Assembly: GCA_963789015.1 (NCBI GenBank)
Contig: CAWBIU010000001.1
Coordinates: 1,302,001 to 1,366,000, forward strand
DNA length: 64,000 bases
From: JAOPZW01 sp963789015
GTDB taxonomy: Bacteria > Actinomycetota > Thermoleophilia > Solirubrobacterales > Solirubrobacteraceae
Direction of reading: 5' to 3'
Shown here piece by piece: positions 9,532 to 18,254 of the stretch (position 1 is the first letter of the stretch; each line of letters begins with the position of its first letter). The notes under the pieces were generated by a model that was not told the origin of the DNA, made no database searches, and was given only the letters and a program-made list of their open reading frames with translations. Made by a program: the position numbers and the translations under genes.

Positions 9532-10844
9532 CAGGCGACGGCTCCCTGGATGACCGCCTCGGGCGGCGCCTCCTCGGTCGTGGCCAGGTCGTTGCGCCGG
9601 CGCGCGGCCTCGATGTACTCCTCGAACTCGCCGCGGAACTTGGCGATCATCGAGCCGATCGGCATCGCCATCGCGTCGCCGAGCACGCACAGGCAGTTGC
9701 CGATGATGTGCTCCTGGACCGAGGCCATGATGTCGAGGTCCATCGGGGTCGCCTCGCCGAGCTCCATGCGCTCGAGCATCTTGACCGTCCAGTTCGTCCC
9801 CTCGCGGCACGGCGTGCACTTGCCGCACGACTCGTGGCGGTAGAACTTCGCCGTCTTCATGGCGACGTCGATGACCGAGTTGGAGTCGTCGACGACGATG
9901 ATCGCGCCCGAGCCGAGCATCGAGCCGGCCTTGGCCATCGAGTCGAAGTCGTAGGGGAGGTCGAGGTCGTCCTTGGTCAGGACGGGCGAGCTCGAGCCGC
10001 CGGGGAACCACAGCTTGACCTCGCGGCCGTCCGGCGGCCCGCCGGCCAGGCCGTAGATGAGCTCGCGCGAGGAGATCCCGAGCGGGATCTCGAAGTTGCC
10101 GGGGTTCTTGACGTTGCCCGAGACGGACACGAGCTTCGTGCCCGTCGAGCCCTGCGTGCCGATCTTCGCGTACTCCTCGCCGCCCATCTCGATGATCGGC
10201 GGGACGGTGGCGAGCGTCTCGACGTTGTTGATCAGCGTCGGGCCCTGGTACAGGCCCTGGTTGGCCGGGAACGGCGGCTTGAGGCGCGGATTGCCGCGCT
10301 TGCCCTCGAGCGAGTCGAGCAGCGCCGTCTCCTCGCCGCAGATGTAGGCGCCCGCGCCGCGGTGCACCCACAGGATCAGCGAGTGGTCCGAGCCGAGGAT
10401 GTCGTCGCCCAGGTAGCCGGCCTCGCGCGCCTCCTCGACGGCGGCCTCGAGACGGTCGGCCTGCAGCTCGTACTCGCCGCGGATGTAGATGAACGCGCGC
10501 GTGGCGCCGATCGCGTAGGCGGCGATGACCATGCCCTCGATCAGCAGGTGCGGGCTCTTCTGCATGAGCTCGCGGTCCTTGAAGGTCCCGGGCTCGGACT
10601 CGTCGGCGTTGCAGACGAGGTACTTCTCCATCGTGCCCTTGGGCAGGAAGGACGCCTTCTTGCCCATCGCGAAGCCGGCGCCGCCGCGCCCGCGGATGGC
10701 CGACGCGTCGAGCTCGTGGAGGACGTCCTCGCGGCTCATCGCCAGCGCCTTGCGCAGCGCGCCGTAGCCGCCGCGGCGCTCGTACACCGCGCGCGTGTGC
10801 AGGTCGGGCTCGTCGATGTTCTTGAACAGGAGGACGTCGGTCAC
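9531..10844 (-). CDS. nuoF: NADH-quinone oxidoreductase subunit F, NADH/FMN-binding
   Basis: 437-residue subunit that oxidises NADH through FMN and passes electrons to the N3 cluster. It has the glycine-rich GRGGAGFAMGKK NADH/FMN motif (about residue 51), GAGAYICGEETALLDSLEG, and the N3 cluster motif ESCGKCTPCREG with the later cysteine in GNCLCVLGD. The GTG start (10842-10844) overlaps the nuoE stop by 4 bases. The upstream extension in this frame is out-of-frame nuoE sequence and was left out. Confidence 0.96.
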   Translation of the reverse strand: MTDVLLFKNIDEPDLHTRAVYERRGGYGALRKALAMSREDVLHELDASAIRGRGGAGFAMGKKASFLPKGTMEKYLVCNADESEPGTFKDRELMQKSPHLLIEGMVIAAYAIGATRAFIYIRGEYELQADRLEAAVEEAREAGYLGDDILGSDHSLILWVHRGAGAYICGEETALLDSLEGKRGNPRLKPPFPANQGLYQGPTLINNVETLATVPPIIEMGGEEYAKIGTQGSTGTKLVSVSGNVKNPGNFEIPLGISSRELIYGLAGGPPDGREVKLWFPGGSSSPVLTKDDLDLPYDFDSMAKAGSMLGSGAIIVVDDSNSVIDVAMKTAKFYRHESCGKCTPCREGTNWTVKMLERMELGEATPMDLDIMASVQEHIIGNCLCVLGDAMAMPIGSMIAKFRGEFEEYIEAARRRNDLATTEEAPPEAVIQGAVA

Positions 10845-11473
10845 TGCTGCGCTGCCTTCGGGTCGACACTCTTGCGGCGGGAGAGCTGCTTGTCGGGCAG
10901 CGGCTCCTCGTCGTTGCGGATCTGCGCGACGACCGTCGGCACCTCGTCGATGGCGATCGGGCCGACGTACTGGCCGTCGATCGAGGCCATCGGCGCGATG
11001 TCGCAGGCGCCGAGGCACTCGAACGAGCGCAGGTTGAAGGACGCGTCGTCGCCGACCTCCTTCATGAAGGCGGCGTACAGCTCGTCGGCGCCGCACAGGG
11101 AGCACGAGATGTTCGTGCACACGTACACCTGGTGGCGGCCCACCGGATGCGTGAAGAGCATGTCGTAGAAGCTCGCCACGGAGATCAGGTAGCCGGGCGT
11201 CAGGCGCATCACGCACGCCGCCTGCTCGATGCCCTCGGGCGTGCACCAGCCGTAGTCGGCCTGCACCTCGTGCAGAGCCGGGATGGCGGCCGAGCGGCGC
11301 TCGGGGTACTTGGCCATGTGCGCCTCGATGCGGCGGCGCAGGTCCTCCGGCACCGGCGTGGTGGCGGGGTCGGGGACCTGCGACGGATCCTTGTCGAGGT
11401 CGGCGGCCTCGTCCCAGCCGGGGACGCGGGAGCCGTGCCCGAAGCGCGGCACCCTTGTCGGATCGATGGCCAT
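10841..11473 (-). CDS. nuoE: NADH-quinone oxidoreductase subunit E, [2Fe-2S] thioredoxin-like
   Basis: 210-residue subunit that holds the N1a [2Fe-2S] cluster. Its helical N-terminal part has the family region AIPALHEVQADYGW. Cluster ligands lie in VCTNISCSLCG and in the ECLGACDIAP motif. The ATG start (11471-11473) overlaps the nuoD stop (ATGA). An N-terminal extension of about 45 residues precedes the conserved core, and the C-terminal tail is charged. Confidence 0.95.
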   Translation of the reverse strand: MAIDPTRVPRFGHGSRVPGWDEAADLDKDPSQVPDPATTPVPEDLRRRIEAHMAKYPERRSAAIPALHEVQADYGWCTPEGIEQAACVMRLTPGYLISVASFYDMLFTHPVGRHQVYVCTNISCSLCGADELYAAFMKEVGDDASFNLRSFECLGACDIAPMASIDGQYVGPIAIDEVPTVVAQIRNDEEPLPDKQLSRRKSVDPKAAQQ

Positions 11474-12720
11474 CAGCGGTCGATCCCTCCGAGGAGCGGG
11501 TCGAGCATTCCCAGCGTCGCGATGAGGTCGGCGATGTACGAGTCGCGCACCATCGGCGGGAACGCCTGCAGGTTGACGAAGCTCGGGTCGCGCATGTGCA
11601 CGCGCGCGGGCTTGCTCGAGCCGTCCGAGCGCACGAAGCAGCCCAATTCCCCGCGCGGGCCCTCGATCGGGTAGTAGACCTCCCCGGGCGGGACGCGGAA
11701 GCCCTCGGTCACCAGCTTGAAGTGATGGATGAGCGCCTCCATCGAGGTCGCCAGCTCGTGGCGCGGCGGCAGGGCGACCTTGCGGTCGTCGGTGATGTAG
11801 CGCCCCTCGGGCAGGGCGTCGAGCGCCTGCTCGATGATCTTCACCGACTCCTTGATCTCGGCCAGGCGCACGGCGTAGCGGTCGAAGTTGTCGCCCTCGG
11901 TGCCGACCGGGATCTTGAAGTCGAAGTCCTCGTAGCTGCAGTACGGCATCGCCTTGCGCAGGTCCCACGGGTTCCCGGTGGCGCGCAGCAGCGGGCCGGT
12001 GACGCCGAGCGCGAGCAGCGTCTGCTCGTCGAGCGGGCACGTGCCGCGCAGGCGGCGCAGGACGATCTCGTTGCGGTTGAGCAGATCGCCGTACTGGTCG
12101 ACCCGGTTGGGCATGTCCTGGAGGAAGAGCCGGCACTTCTCCTCCCAGCCGCGCGGGATGTCCTCGAAGACGCCGCCGACCTGGATGTAGCGCGTGTGCA
12201 TGCGCTGGCCGGAGGAGTACTCGAAGAGGTCGAGGATCTTCTCCCGCTCGCGGAAGCAGTACCAGAACATCGAGATCGCGCCGAGGTCCAGCGCGGTCGT
12301 CCCGAGCCAGACGAGGTGGCTCATGATCCGGTTCAGCTCGAGGTGGATGACGCGCAGGTACTGCGCGCGCTTGGGCACCTCGAGCTGGAGCAGCGTCTCG
12401 ACGGCGCCGCAGAACGCCATCGCGTTGAAGTAGTACGCGAGGTAATCCATCCGCTCGACGACCGGGATGGCCTTCCAGTAGGCCTTGTCCTCGGCCGTCT
12501 TCTCGATGCCGGTGTGGACGTAGCCGATGATCGGCTTGACGTCGCGGACGACCTCGCCCTCGAGGGTCACGAGCAGGCGCAGCACCCCGTGCGTGGCGGG
12601 GTGGTGCGGGCCCATGTTGATGGTGAGCAGCTCCTGCTCGCCCTCCTCGATGGGCTGCGACCGGGCGGAGACGTCGATGCTCTCCTCCTGGCGGCGGTAC
12701 TCCGAGACCTCGGTGCTCAC
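11473..12720 (-). CDS. nuoD: NADH-quinone oxidoreductase subunit D
   Basis: 415-residue subunit related to the large subunit of NiFe hydrogenases, lining the quinone site with NuoB. The N-terminal NMGPHHPATHGVLRL motif, the central RYIQVGGVFEDIP region and the C-terminal DPLLGGIDR end are all present. The GTG start overlaps the nuoC stop (GTGA) and the 3' end overlaps nuoE. Length and frame are normal. Confidence 0.97.
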   Translation of the reverse strand: MSTEVSEYRRQEESIDVSARSQPIEEGEQELLTINMGPHHPATHGVLRLLVTLEGEVVRDVKPIIGYVHTGIEKTAEDKAYWKAIPVVERMDYLAYYFNAMAFCGAVETLLQLEVPKRAQYLRVIHLELNRIMSHLVWLGTTALDLGAISMFWYCFREREKILDLFEYSSGQRMHTRYIQVGGVFEDIPRGWEEKCRLFLQDMPNRVDQYGDLLNRNEIVLRRLRGTCPLDEQTLLALGVTGPLLRATGNPWDLRKAMPYCSYEDFDFKIPVGTEGDNFDRYAVRLAEIKESVKIIEQALDALPEGRYITDDRKVALPPRHELATSMEALIHHFKLVTEGFRVPPGEVYYPIEGPRGELGCFVRSDGSSKPARVHMRDPSFVNLQAFPPMVRDSYIADLIATLGMLDPLLGGIDR

Positions 12721-13226
12721 TGGGTGTAGTCCTTCTCCTGGGCCCCGTCCTTGGTGAACAGCACCGGCTCCCCGCCGATCGGGAAGTCGCGGCGCTGCGG
12801 GAAGCCCTCGTAGTCCTCGGGCATGAGGATCCGGCGCAGGTCGGGGTGGCCGTCGAAGACGACCCCGAACATGTCGTAGATCTCACGCTCCTGGTGGTCG
12901 GCGGTCGGCCACTGCGGGGTGACCGAGTCCACGCGCGCGGCGTCGGCGGGGACGCGCAGCTTCACCGTGATGCGGTCGAGCGCGTCCATGTCGAGCAGCT
13001 CGTACTGCACGCCCAGGCGCGGCTCGTCGGGGTAGTAGTCGAGCCCGTGCACGCTGCACAGGAAGCCGAAGCCCTTCGCGCGCAGGAACTCGAGCGTCGC
13101 GCGGATTGCCGCCGGCTCGATGTGCAGCGCCGCCTTGTCGCGGAAGAACTCGGTGTCGCGGACCGCGTCCGGCTCGGTCTCCCGCAGCTCCTTGGCCAGG
13201 AGCTCCAGGCCCGTGGCGTCAGGCAC
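12717..13226 (-). CDS. nuoC: NADH-quinone oxidoreductase subunit C
   Basis: 169-residue peripheral subunit (30 kDa family). The signature REIYDMFGVVFDGHPDLRR, followed by LMPEDYEGFPQRRDFPIGGEP, marks the end of the domain. The GTG start (13224-13226) lies inside the last codons of nuoB, overlapping by 8 bases. It is not fused to nuoD, unlike in enterobacteria. Confidence 0.96.
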   Translation of the reverse strand: MPDATGLELLAKELRETEPDAVRDTEFFRDKAALHIEPAAIRATLEFLRAKGFGFLCSVHGLDYYPDEPRLGVQYELLDMDALDRITVKLRVPADAARVDSVTPQWPTADHQEREIYDMFGVVFDGHPDLRRILMPEDYEGFPQRRDFPIGGEPVLFTKDGAQEKDYTQ

Positions 13227-13884
13227 CTGGGGTCGCTCCCGGCTTGAGGACGTTGATCGCCGTCTCGTGACCGTCGGCGTCCGGGATCAGCTCCTCGGTG
13301 CCGACCGCGTTGTAGCGCGAGCGCCAGCCCATGGCCGGGTCCTTCTGGATCATCGCGCGCAGCTTGAGGATCCCGTGGACGAGCGACTCGGGCCGCGGCG
13401 GGCAGCCGGGGACGTGCACGTCGACCGGCATGAACTTGTCGGCCGGCACGAGCGCGTAGTTGTTGAAGACGCCCATCGAGCTCGAGCAGGCGCCCATCGC
13501 GATGGAGAACTTCGGGTCGAGCATCTGGTCGTAGATGCGGCGGATGACCGGGGCCATCTTGATGCTGATCCGGCCCGAGAGGATGATCAGGTCCGCCTGG
13601 CGCGGTGATGCCCTGGCCGCCTCGAAGCCGAAGCGGGCGACGTCCATACGCGAGCCAATGTGGCTCATCCATTCGATCGCGCAGCAGGCGAGGCCGAACG
13701 ACAGCGGGAAGAGCGCGTTCCCGCGCGCCCACGACACCGCCTTGTCGAGCGTCGTCGTGACGATCCGTTCCTGGACGTACTGGTCGAGCTCCTCGCCCTC
13801 GAGGTCGCCGCGCAGCATGTCGCGCGCGCGGAGCTGGCGGATGCGGAAGTCGTCGGGGGCGGCCTCGCGGCGGACTATCTCCAA
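13219..13884 (-). CDS. nuoB: NADH-quinone oxidoreductase subunit B, N2 cluster
   Basis: Subunit that carries the terminal N2 [4Fe-4S] cluster next to the quinone site. Cluster cysteines are in GLACCAIEWM, in GACSSSMGVFNNY and in VPGCPPRPE. I chose the TTG at 13882-13884 as the start (221 residues), overlapping the end of nuoA by 10 bases, because no ATG or GTG lies near the nuoA junction. An in-frame ATG further down (in the RARDMLRG segment) would give a shorter protein, still with the whole conserved domain. The start is the uncertain part; the identity is not. Confidence 0.95.
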   Translation of the reverse strand: MEIVRREAAPDDFRIRQLRARDMLRGDLEGEELDQYVQERIVTTTLDKAVSWARGNALFPLSFGLACCAIEWMSHIGSRMDVARFGFEAARASPRQADLIILSGRISIKMAPVIRRIYDQMLDPKFSIAMGACSSSMGVFNNYALVPADKFMPVDVHVPGCPPRPESLVHGILKLRAMIQKDPAMGWRSRYNAVGTEELIPDADGHETAINVLKPGATPGA

Positions 13885-14234
13885 TTGAGCGCTCCTCTGC
13901 GCCAGACGTAGATGAGGGCCACGAGCAGCAGGACCACGAAGACCGAGATCTCGATCAGCGCGAAGGTCCCGAAGCTGCGCAGCTGGATCGCGACCGGGTA
14001 GAGGAACACGACCTCGATGTCGAACAGGATGAACAGCATCGCGATCAGGTAGAAGCTGATCCCGAAGCGGAACCCCTGCTGGATCTCGGAGGGCAGCCCG
14101 CACTCGTACGGATCGGTGTGGGTCGAGCGGCCCTTCTTCTTGGGGCCGAACAGTGAGTTCAGCACTGCGAACGCGCCACCGACGACGGCCCCGAGGACCA
14201 GGAACACGATTGCGGGGAGGTACGTCGAAAGCAT
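13875..14234 (-). CDS. nuoA: NADH-quinone oxidoreductase subunit A
   Basis: 119-residue, three-helix membrane subunit and first gene of the nuo operon. It has the conserved TDPYECGLP motif in the loop after helix 1 and the acidic FDIEVVFLYP motif in helix 2. The ATG is at 14232-14234. The 65 bases upstream separate it from a divergently transcribed membrane-protein gene and should hold the operon promoter; no clear -35/-10 pair stands out. Confidence 0.95.
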   Translation of the reverse strand: MLSTYLPAIVFLVLGAVVGGAFAVLNSLFGPKKKGRSTHTDPYECGLPSEIQQGFRFGISFYLIAMLFILFDIEVVFLYPVAIQLRSFGTFALIEISVFVVLLLVALIYVWRRGALNWR

Positions 14235-14299
14235 CGGCGCAGGTTCTAGCAGGTACTTGTGACGCGGTGATACTTAGTGGCGATCCACGCGACTGATGG

Positions 14300-14740
14300 G
14301 TGACCTCGCCGTCGCGACGGCCCTCGTCGCGGCGTCGGTCGAACGCCGTCGCGGGCGCCTACGGGGCGTGGCGATGGTGGACGGTGTCCCCATCTCGCGT
14401 CTTCTGGATTCTCGCTCGGGCGGGCCAGATCGCATCCGGCGCGCTCGCGGTCGTCGCCGGCATCCTGGCGCTGGGCGGGCACGAGCCGGCCGACGGCCTG
14501 TTCTGGCTGTACGCCGTGCTGCCCGCCGTCGTGTCCTTCGTGGCCGAGCAGTTCCGGATCGCCTCGGCGCAGACCGTGCTCGACGCCCGCGACCTCGAGG
14601 ACGCCCAGGCGGTCGGGCGCCTGGACGAGCAGGGACAGCGCTCCGTCGTGCTCGCGATCGTGCGCCGCGAGATCGGCGTGATGGCGCTGGCCGCGCTCGT
14701 CGTCGCGTTCCTCGCGCTGCGCGCGGCGGGCACCGCGTAG
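14300..14740 (+). CDS. Hypothetical membrane protein
   Basis: 146-residue protein of unknown function. A basic N-terminus of about 30 residues is followed by two hydrophobic segments (GQIASGALAVVAGILAL and FWLYAVLPAVVSFVAEQF), a charged stretch (DARDLEDAQAVGRLDEQGQR) and a C-terminal hydrophobic helix, suggesting three membrane spans. The start is uncertain: GTG 14300 is used, but an internal start nearer WWTVSPSRVFW would also fit. It is divergent from nuoA and sits 15 bases before the flavin reductase gene, so the two may be co-transcribed. Confidence 0.6.
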   Translation: MTSPSRRPSSRRRSNAVAGAYGAWRWWTVSPSRVFWILARAGQIASGALAVVAGILALGGHEPADGLFWLYAVLPAVVSFVAEQFRIASAQTVLDARDLEDAQAVGRLDEQGQRSVVLAIVRREIGVMALAALVVAFLALRAAGTA

Positions 14741-14755
14741 CGTTCTGCGCGCACG

Positions 14756-15244
14756 ATGGCGACCGACCCGCCTCTCGACGCCGAGCGCTACCGGCAGGTG
14801 ATCGGCCAGTTCGCCACCGGGGTGGCGATCGTCACCTGCCACGGGCCCGACGGCCCGGCCGGGCTGACGACGAACGCGCTGACGTCGCTGTCGCTCGATC
14901 CGCTGCTGCTGCTCGTCGCCTTCGACAACGGGTCCCGCACGCTGCCGGCGGTGCGCGTCGCCGGGCGCTTCGCGGTGAACATCCTGCGCGAGGGCCAGGA
15001 GGACCTGGCGCGCGTCTTCGCCTCCAAGCGCGTCGCCCGCGAGAAGTTCGAGGCGGTGACCCACGAGGACGCCCACGGCGTGCCGGTGCTCGACGGCGCG
15101 CTCGCCTGGCTGGCGTGCGACCTGCGCGACCTGTACCCGGCGGGCGACCACACGATCGGGGTCGGCGCGGTCACCCACATGGACGGAGATCCCGACGGCC
15201 GGCCGCTCGTCTTCTTCCGCGGCGGCTACCACGGCGTGGACTGA
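14756..15244 (+). CDS. Flavin reductase (FMN-binding split-barrel domain)
   Basis: 162-residue flavin reductase-like protein of the DIM6/HpaC type. Family members use NAD(P)H to reduce flavins, often for a partner monooxygenase. The N-terminal FATGVAIVTC and GLTTNALTSLSLDPLL segments form the FMN-binding part; GRFAVNILREGQ and the C-terminal HTIGVGAVTHM complete the split barrel. No monooxygenase gene is adjacent, so its partner or substrate cannot be inferred here. Confidence 0.88.
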   Translation: MATDPPLDAERYRQVIGQFATGVAIVTCHGPDGPAGLTTNALTSLSLDPLLLLVAFDNGSRTLPAVRVAGRFAVNILREGQEDLARVFASKRVAREKFEAVTHEDAHGVPVLDGALAWLACDLRDLYPAGDHTIGVGAVTHMDGDPDGRPLVFFRGGYHGVD

Positions 15245-15377
15245 AGCGGCGGGAGGATCCCCGTGCGTGGCGGCGAAAGGGGCGAGTGCCCGGCGCCGAC
15301 CCTGGACGGTCCTCTACAACGACACCGCGATCGTCTGGCAACGGCGGCAACCTGGTCGGCGCCGGGCTTCTCCAGAC

Positions 15378-15782
15378 CTAGCCGCCGCCGACCTTCAGCT
15401 CTCCGTACTGGCCCAGGTTGTCGTGGTTGGCGATCGTGCAGATGAGCCGGTACTTGCCGGGCTTGAGCGTGACCGTCGTGCTCACGCGCTCGCCCGGGTG
15501 CGCCGTCGCGGTGCGCGCGTACTCGCGCTCCTCCTCGTCGCCGAGGGGGCGGTCGAACTGCACGACGGCGACGTTGTGGGTCAGGCGCCCGACGTCGTGG
15601 CCGACGATCCGCAGGCGGCCGGACGGCGCCGTGATGCGCGTGGGGAGGACGCGGTACTCGTCCAGGCGCAGGCTGACCGTCCGGTCGGCGGCCGGGACAT
15701 AAGGGTCGTCGTCGCCGCAGCCCCCGAGCGCGAGGAGCGCCCCGGCGACGAGCAACGACAGGCTGGCTCGTCGGCCCCACAT
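15378..15782 (-). CDS. Lipoprotein with cupredoxin-like domain
   Basis: 134-residue exported protein. The N-terminus is a lipoprotein signal (LLALGGCGDDD, lipobox cysteine about residue 22). The rest resembles a small cupredoxin fold: a central HNVAVVQFDRP strand and a C-terminal GKYRLICTIANHDNLGQYG motif that supplies Cys and His in the positions typical of type 1 copper ligands. It may be a copper-binding electron carrier or structural relative. The ATG at 15780-15782 faces the cytochrome c gene only 12 bases away, so the two share a promoter region and possibly a role. Confidence 0.75.
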   Translation of the reverse strand: MWGRRASLSLLVAGALLALGGCGDDDPYVPAADRTVSLRLDEYRVLPTRITAPSGRLRIVGHDVGRLTHNVAVVQFDRPLGDEEEREYARTATAHPGERVSTTVTLKPGKYRLICTIANHDNLGQYGELKVGGG

Positions 15783-15794
15783 CGCTTCCGTATC

Positions 15795-16553
15795 ATGCCC
15801 GCCCGCATGCCCTCCCGCCTTCGCTGGACGCTGGCCGCCGCCTGCACCGTCACCGCCGCCCTGGGCGTCGCCGCCTGCGGCTCGCAGCCCTCGACGGTGA
15901 AGGACCAGTCCGCGGACGTGGAGAACGGGGCGCGGCTGTTCGTCGAGCGCTGCTCGGGCTGCCACACCTTCAGCGAGGTCGGCGCCGAGGGCGGCGCGAC
16001 CAAGGTCCACGACCGCGAGCGCGTCGACGGGCCGAACTTCGACGTGCGCAAGGAGGACCGCGCGAGCGTCCTCTACGCGATCCGCAACGGCGGCTTCTCG
16101 GGCGCGATCATGCCCGAGAACATCGTCGTCGGGCAGGAGGCCGAGGACGTCGCGGCCTTCGTCGCCAAGTACGCCGGGCGCAAGAGCGAGACGAGCCCGT
16201 CGCCGACGCCACCGCCGGCGGCGTCGACGAACGAGGCCGAGGCCCCGGCCCAGGGCGAGACGACGACCACCGGCCAGACGGAGACCCAGGCGGAGGGCGG
16301 CGGCGGGAACGCCGCCCAGGCCGCGGCCGGCAAGCAGGTCTTCACCGCGAACTGCGCGGGCTGCCACACGCTGTCCGACGCGGGCGCCAGCGCCCAGGTC
16401 GGCCCGAACCTCGACCAGGTTCAGCCCGACGAGTCGGCGGTCGCCGCCCAGGTCCGCTCGGGCGGTGGCGGGATGCCCGCCTTCGAGGGCCAGCTCAGCG
16501 ACGACGAGATCAACGCCGTCGCCGCGTACGTCTCGAGCGTCGCCGGCAACTGA
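15795..16553 (+). CDS. Di-haem c-type cytochrome lipoprotein
   Basis: 252-residue exported cytochrome with two class I haem c domains. A signal with lipobox (LGVAACGS) is followed by the first haem site CSGCH (about residue 55) and a second site CAGCH (about residue 192). Each is followed by a candidate methionine ligand (GAIMPENI and GGGMPAFEG). A Pro/Thr/Glu-rich linker of about 50 residues joins the domains. The first ATG (15795) leaves almost no leader from the divergent gene; a second ATG at 15807 would give 248 residues. The likely role is electron transfer outside the membrane. Confidence 0.88.
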   Translation: MPARMPSRLRWTLAAACTVTAALGVAACGSQPSTVKDQSADVENGARLFVERCSGCHTFSEVGAEGGATKVHDRERVDGPNFDVRKEDRASVLYAIRNGGFSGAIMPENIVVGQEAEDVAAFVAKYAGRKSETSPSPTPPPAASTNEAEAPAQGETTTTGQTETQAEGGGGNAAQAAAGKQVFTANCAGCHTLSDAGASAQVGPNLDQVQPDESAVAAQVRSGGGGMPAFEGQLSDDEINAVAAYVSSVAGN

Positions 16554-16580
16554 GCCCGGGCGGCGCGCCGCTCCGTCGTC

Positions 16581-16615
16581 AGATGGTTGGTCCCGCAACG
16601 CGCGACCGACCATCT
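16581..16615 (+). terminator. Strong hairpin between cytochrome c and serS
   Basis: A 12-bp stem (AGATGGTTGGTC / GACCGACCATCT) with one G-T pair closes an 11-base loop. It lies 27 bases after the cytochrome stop and 17 bases before the serS ATG. There is no T-tract, so it is either a weak or factor-assisted terminator, or a leader structure of serS. It does not have the features of a T-box. Confidence 0.55.
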
Positions 16616-16632
16616 AGGCTGAGGACTCTCGA

Positions 16633-17889
16633 ATGCTGGACCTGAAGCTCATCCGGCGCGACCCCGACGGCGTGCGCGGGGCGCTCGCGCGCCGCGGCGA
16701 CGAGGGGCGCCTGGACGAGGTGCTCTCGCTCGACCAGGACTGGCGCGCGGCCACGGCCTCGGCCGAGGTCCTGCGCGCCGAGCAGAAGACGGCCTCCGAG
16801 GAGATCGCCAAGGCCAAGCGCTCGGGCGAGGACGCGGACGAGCTGCTGGCGCGGATGCGCGACATGTCGGGCGAGGTCAAGGCGCTGACCGAGCGCGCCC
16901 GCCAGGCCGAGGAGCGCCTGCAGGAGGCGCTCGCCACGCTGCCCAACCTGCCCGACCCGACGGCCGCCGACGACGGCGACGAGGTGCTGCGCGAGGTCGG
17001 CGAGCCGCGCGTGCGCGAGGGCCGCGACCACCTCGAGCTCGCCGGCGACGCGATCGACATGGAGCGCGGGGCGCGCCTGTCGGGCTCGCGCTTCGCCTAC
17101 CTGCGCGGCCCGCTCGTGATGCTCGAGCTCGCGCTCGTGCGCTGGGCGCTGGAGAAGCTCGAGGGCTACGGCTTCGAGCCCGTGGTGCCGCCCGTGCTCG
17201 TGCGCGAGCAGGCGCTCTACGGCACGGGCTTCCTGCCCGACACCGAGCAGCAGATCTACCGCCTGGCCGATGACGACCTGTACCTCGTGGGCACGAGCGA
17301 GGTCGCGCTCGCCTCGCTGCACGCCGGCGAGATCCTCGACGAGGCCGACCTGCCGCTGCGCTACGCGGGCTTCTCGCCGTGCTTCCGCCGCGAGGCCGGC
17401 GCCGCCGGGCGCGACACGCGCGGGATCTTCCGCGTGCACCAGTTCGACAAGGTCGAGATGTTCGTGTTCTGCCCGCCGGAGCAGTCGGCGGCCGAGCACG
17501 AGCGGTTGCTGTGCATCGAGGAGGAGATCCTCAGCGAGCTCGGGATCCCGTACCGCGTCGTCAACATCGCCGTCGACGACCTCGGCTCGAGCGCGGCGAA
17601 GAAGTACGACACCGAGGCGTGGCTGCCGGGCCAGGGCGCCTACCGCGAGCTCACGTCGACCTCGAACACCACGGACTACCAGGCCCGGCGCCTGGAGATC
17701 CGCTTCCGCCCGGCGGGCGGCGGGCGGCCCGAGGTCGTGCACACGCTGAACGGCACCGCGGTGGCGGTCGGGCGCACGATCGTCGCGCTGCTCGAGAACG
17801 GCCAGCGCGAGGACGGCAGCGTCGAGCTGCCCGCGGTGCTCGTGCCCTACGGGGCGCCGGTCGAGTTGCCCTCGGGCGTGCTCGCGTAA
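16633..17889 (+). CDS. serS: Seryl-tRNA synthetase
   Basis: 418-residue class II aminoacyl-tRNA synthetase that charges tRNA-Ser. The N-terminal coiled-coil arm covers about residues 28-105. The catalytic domain shows motif 1 around YGFEPVVPPVLV, motif 2 in FRREAGAAGRDTRGIFRVHQF and motif 3 in LNGTAVAVGRTIVALLEN. Length is normal. The 3' end overlaps the convergent STAS gene by 43 bases. Confidence 0.97.
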   Translation: MLDLKLIRRDPDGVRGALARRGDEGRLDEVLSLDQDWRAATASAEVLRAEQKTASEEIAKAKRSGEDADELLARMRDMSGEVKALTERARQAEERLQEALATLPNLPDPTAADDGDEVLREVGEPRVREGRDHLELAGDAIDMERGARLSGSRFAYLRGPLVMLELALVRWALEKLEGYGFEPVVPPVLVREQALYGTGFLPDTEQQIYRLADDDLYLVGTSEVALASLHAGEILDEADLPLRYAGFSPCFRREAGAAGRDTRGIFRVHQFDKVEMFVFCPPEQSAAEHERLLCIEEEILSELGIPYRVVNIAVDDLGSSAAKKYDTEAWLPGQGAYRELTSTSNTTDYQARRLEIRFRPAGGGRPEVVHTLNGTAVAVGRTIVALLENGQREDGSVELPAVLVPYGAPVELPSGVLA

Positions 17890-18254
17890 CCGCCGCGCGC
17901 CGTCTCCAGCGCGTCCTCGAGCGTCGCATGGATGTCGAACGTCGAGTCCAGGCGCGTGATCTCGAACAGGCGCAGGACGGTCGGGTTGGTGCAGACGATG
18001 GCCATGCGCCCGCGTTGACGGGTCACGCGGCGCAGTCCGTTGAGGAGGACGCTGAGCCCGGTCGAGTCGATGAACTCGACGCCGGTCAGGTCGAGCACGA
18101 CGGCGGTCTTGCCGCGCGCGATGGCCGAGTTGAGGCGCCGGCTGAACTCCGGCGCGGTGCTGACGTGGATCTCGCCCGTGACCGCGATGACGTGCGTGCG
18201 GCGATCGAGATCGTCCTCGACGAGCTGGAAGTCCGGTTCGGTGAACGCCACCAC
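17847..18254 (-). CDS. STAS-domain anti-sigma factor antagonist
   Basis: 135-residue SpoIIAA/RsbV-like protein. In the partner-switching scheme the unphosphorylated form binds an anti-sigma kinase and frees its sigma factor. The phosphorylatable serine is in the conserved FIDSTGLSVLL motif (about residue 62), after the VVLDLTGV strand. It is a single-domain protein with a short tail. A SpoIIE-type phosphatase (35.6 kb) and a SigB/F-type sigma factor (52.3 kb) in this window could belong to the same circuit, but that is inference. The last 43 bases overlap the end of serS on the other strand. Confidence 0.9.
   Translation of the reverse strand: MVAFTEPDFQLVEDDLDRRTHVIAVTGEIHVSTAPEFSRRLNSAIARGKTAVVLDLTGVEFIDSTGLSVLLNGLRRVTRQRGRMAIVCTNPTVLRLFEITRLDSTFDIHATLEDALETARGGYASTPEGNSTGAP

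Noticed and set aside
6001..10869. 1622-codon minus-strand frame covering nuoH, part of nuoG and nuoF
   Set aside because: It only joins real nuoH and the nuoG N-terminus through out-of-frame sequence, helped by the nuoG frameshift. It is not a fusion protein.
16554..16632. T-box leader before serS
   Set aside because: The leader is too short and lacks the specifier loop and T-box sequence; only a simple hairpin is present.
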